This document shows, one piece after another, positions 63,484 through 64,000 of a stretch of 64,000 bases of DNA (positions are counted from its first letter, which is position 1; every line of letters starts with the position of its first letter). Below the pieces are notes generated by a model. The model had not been told where the DNA came from. It made no database searches and was given only the letters and a program-made list of their open reading frames with translations. Made by a program: the position numbers and the translations under genes. The stretch is from Sulfitobacter sp. SK012 (lineage in GTDB: Bacteria; Pseudomonadota; Alphaproteobacteria; Rhodobacterales; Rhodobacteraceae), in the NCBI RefSeq assembly GCF_003352085.1, contig NZ_CP025804.1:2418001-2482000 (forward strand), in the 5' to 3' direction.

Positions 63484-63971
63484 CCCGACTTCTTACGCCA
63501 CAAGCTCTAATCGCCGCCGATTTCGCACCCTTCGGCGACGTGCTCGAGGCGACTGGCACTGCCGATAAGATCATCAACCAAGGCCTGTGTGGCCGTCATC
63601 ATGACCGCGCGCAGTTAGACTTTGCCGATGGGCGCGCAGGCCTCAGCATATTCGATGCAGAACCCCGCAGTTTTCCCATAACGCTAGATATGATGGAGCG
63701 GCACCCGGATGGCTCCCAAGCCTTTGTTCCGATGCACCAAAACCATTGGCTGGTGATAGTTGCGACTGATCACAATGGCGCACCTGCAAAGCCACAGGTG
63801 TTCCTTGCTGCACCCGGCCAAGGGGTGAATTATCATCGCGGGGTTTGGCACGGCGTCCTTTGTCCGTTACACGCACCGGGGCTCTTTACCGTCGTGGACC
63901 GCATTGGAGGCGGCGCAAACCTACAAGAACACTGGTTTGATACCCCATTAACTATCAACGCAGGCATTTGA
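63480..63971 (+). CDS. allA: Ureidoglycolate lyase
   Basis: A 163-residue cupin-type enzyme that splits ureidoglycolate to glyoxylate and urea. Family segments: LIAADFAPFGDVLEATG at the start, INQGLCGRHHDRAQLDF, MMERHPDGSQAFVPM, QGVNYHRGVWHGVL (metal-binding region) and VVDRIGGGANLQEHWF. It overlaps the PuuE-UraD gene by four bases (ATGA), forming a coupled pair in purine catabolism. Confidence 0.93.
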   Translation: MTRLLTPQALIAADFAPFGDVLEATGTADKIINQGLCGRHHDRAQLDFADGRAGLSIFDAEPRSFPITLDMMERHPDGSQAFVPMHQNHWLVIVATDHNGAPAKPQVFLAAPGQGVNYHRGVWHGVLCPLHAPGLFTVVDRIGGGANLQEHWFDTPLTINAGI

Positions 63972-64000
63972 TCTGCTAAAACAATAAAAAACGAAAAAAC

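Overview
The window looks like chromosomal DNA of a marine Rhodobacterales (Roseobacter-group) alphaproteobacterium. This is inferred from the moderately high GC, the conserved run SPOR lipoprotein / D-Ala-D-Ala carboxypeptidase / tmk / holB / TatD / metallo-beta-lactamase-fold hydrolase, the TRAP-fed sulfonate pathway, a PuuD-type urate oxidase and many ATGA-coupled operons. No species call is possible from sequence reading alone. There is one tRNA gene (tRNA-Ser, UGA), and I saw no rRNA gene, CRISPR array or intact insertion sequence.

Layout. (1) 1-7.7 kb: an AraC-type regulator remnant at the left edge, tRNA-Ser, a housekeeping operon (envelope, dTMP synthesis, replication clamp loader, TatD nuclease, MBL hydrolase, AEC permease) and an inserted CopC-like periplasmic copper gene. 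(2) 7.9-18.1 kb: a LacI-type repressor divergent from a sulfonate operon: small membrane protein, TRAP P/Q/M, HpsN-like dehydrogenase, SDR, zinc alcohol dehydrogenase, UspA, sulfopyruvate decarboxylase ComDE and an LldD-like flavin dehydrogenase. The gene set reads as 2,3-dihydroxypropane-1-sulfonate (DHPS) -> sulfolactate -> sulfopyruvate -> sulfoacetaldehyde, with Xsc expected elsewhere. (3) 18.1-20.4 kb: a second LacI-type regulator divergent from a PhyH-type Fe(II)/2-oxoglutarate dioxygenase. (4) 20.4-27.8 kb, minus strand: a tightly coupled operon in which three different proteins each carry a Rieske [2Fe-2S] domain, fused to a TPP enzyme, a ferric-reductase-type membrane domain and a glutamate-synthase FMN/[3Fe-4S] domain. 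It also holds three small or medium membrane proteins and, just upstream, a cation/proton antiporter. This is the best candidate for an undescribed system.

(5) 28.0-32.1 kb: a SAM methyltransferase and a large dimethylglycine/sarcosine-dehydrogenase-like flavoprotein. (6) 32.2-36.5 kb: a TetR repressor divergent from a five-gene detoxification-like operon (DUF1348/NTF2-like, PNPOx-like, secreted alpha/beta hydrolase, GST, membrane protein), with three copies of a GTACCGATCGGTAC-like operator. (7) 36.9-39.4 kb: a lipoprotein hydrolase and a DMT permease. (8) 39.5-60.6 kb: an exopolysaccharide cluster with Wzx, Wzc-like kinase, OPX exporter, priming sugar transferase, four glycosyltransferases, ManC, acyltransferase, pyruvyltransferase-like, nitroreductase-like and sulfotransferase-like genes and a large SGNH/Ig/SPRY protein. 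Its apparent Wzy polymerase is split by one in-frame amber codon. (9) 60.6-64 kb: purine (urate/allantoin) catabolism: puuD divergent from a puuE-uraD fusion and allA.
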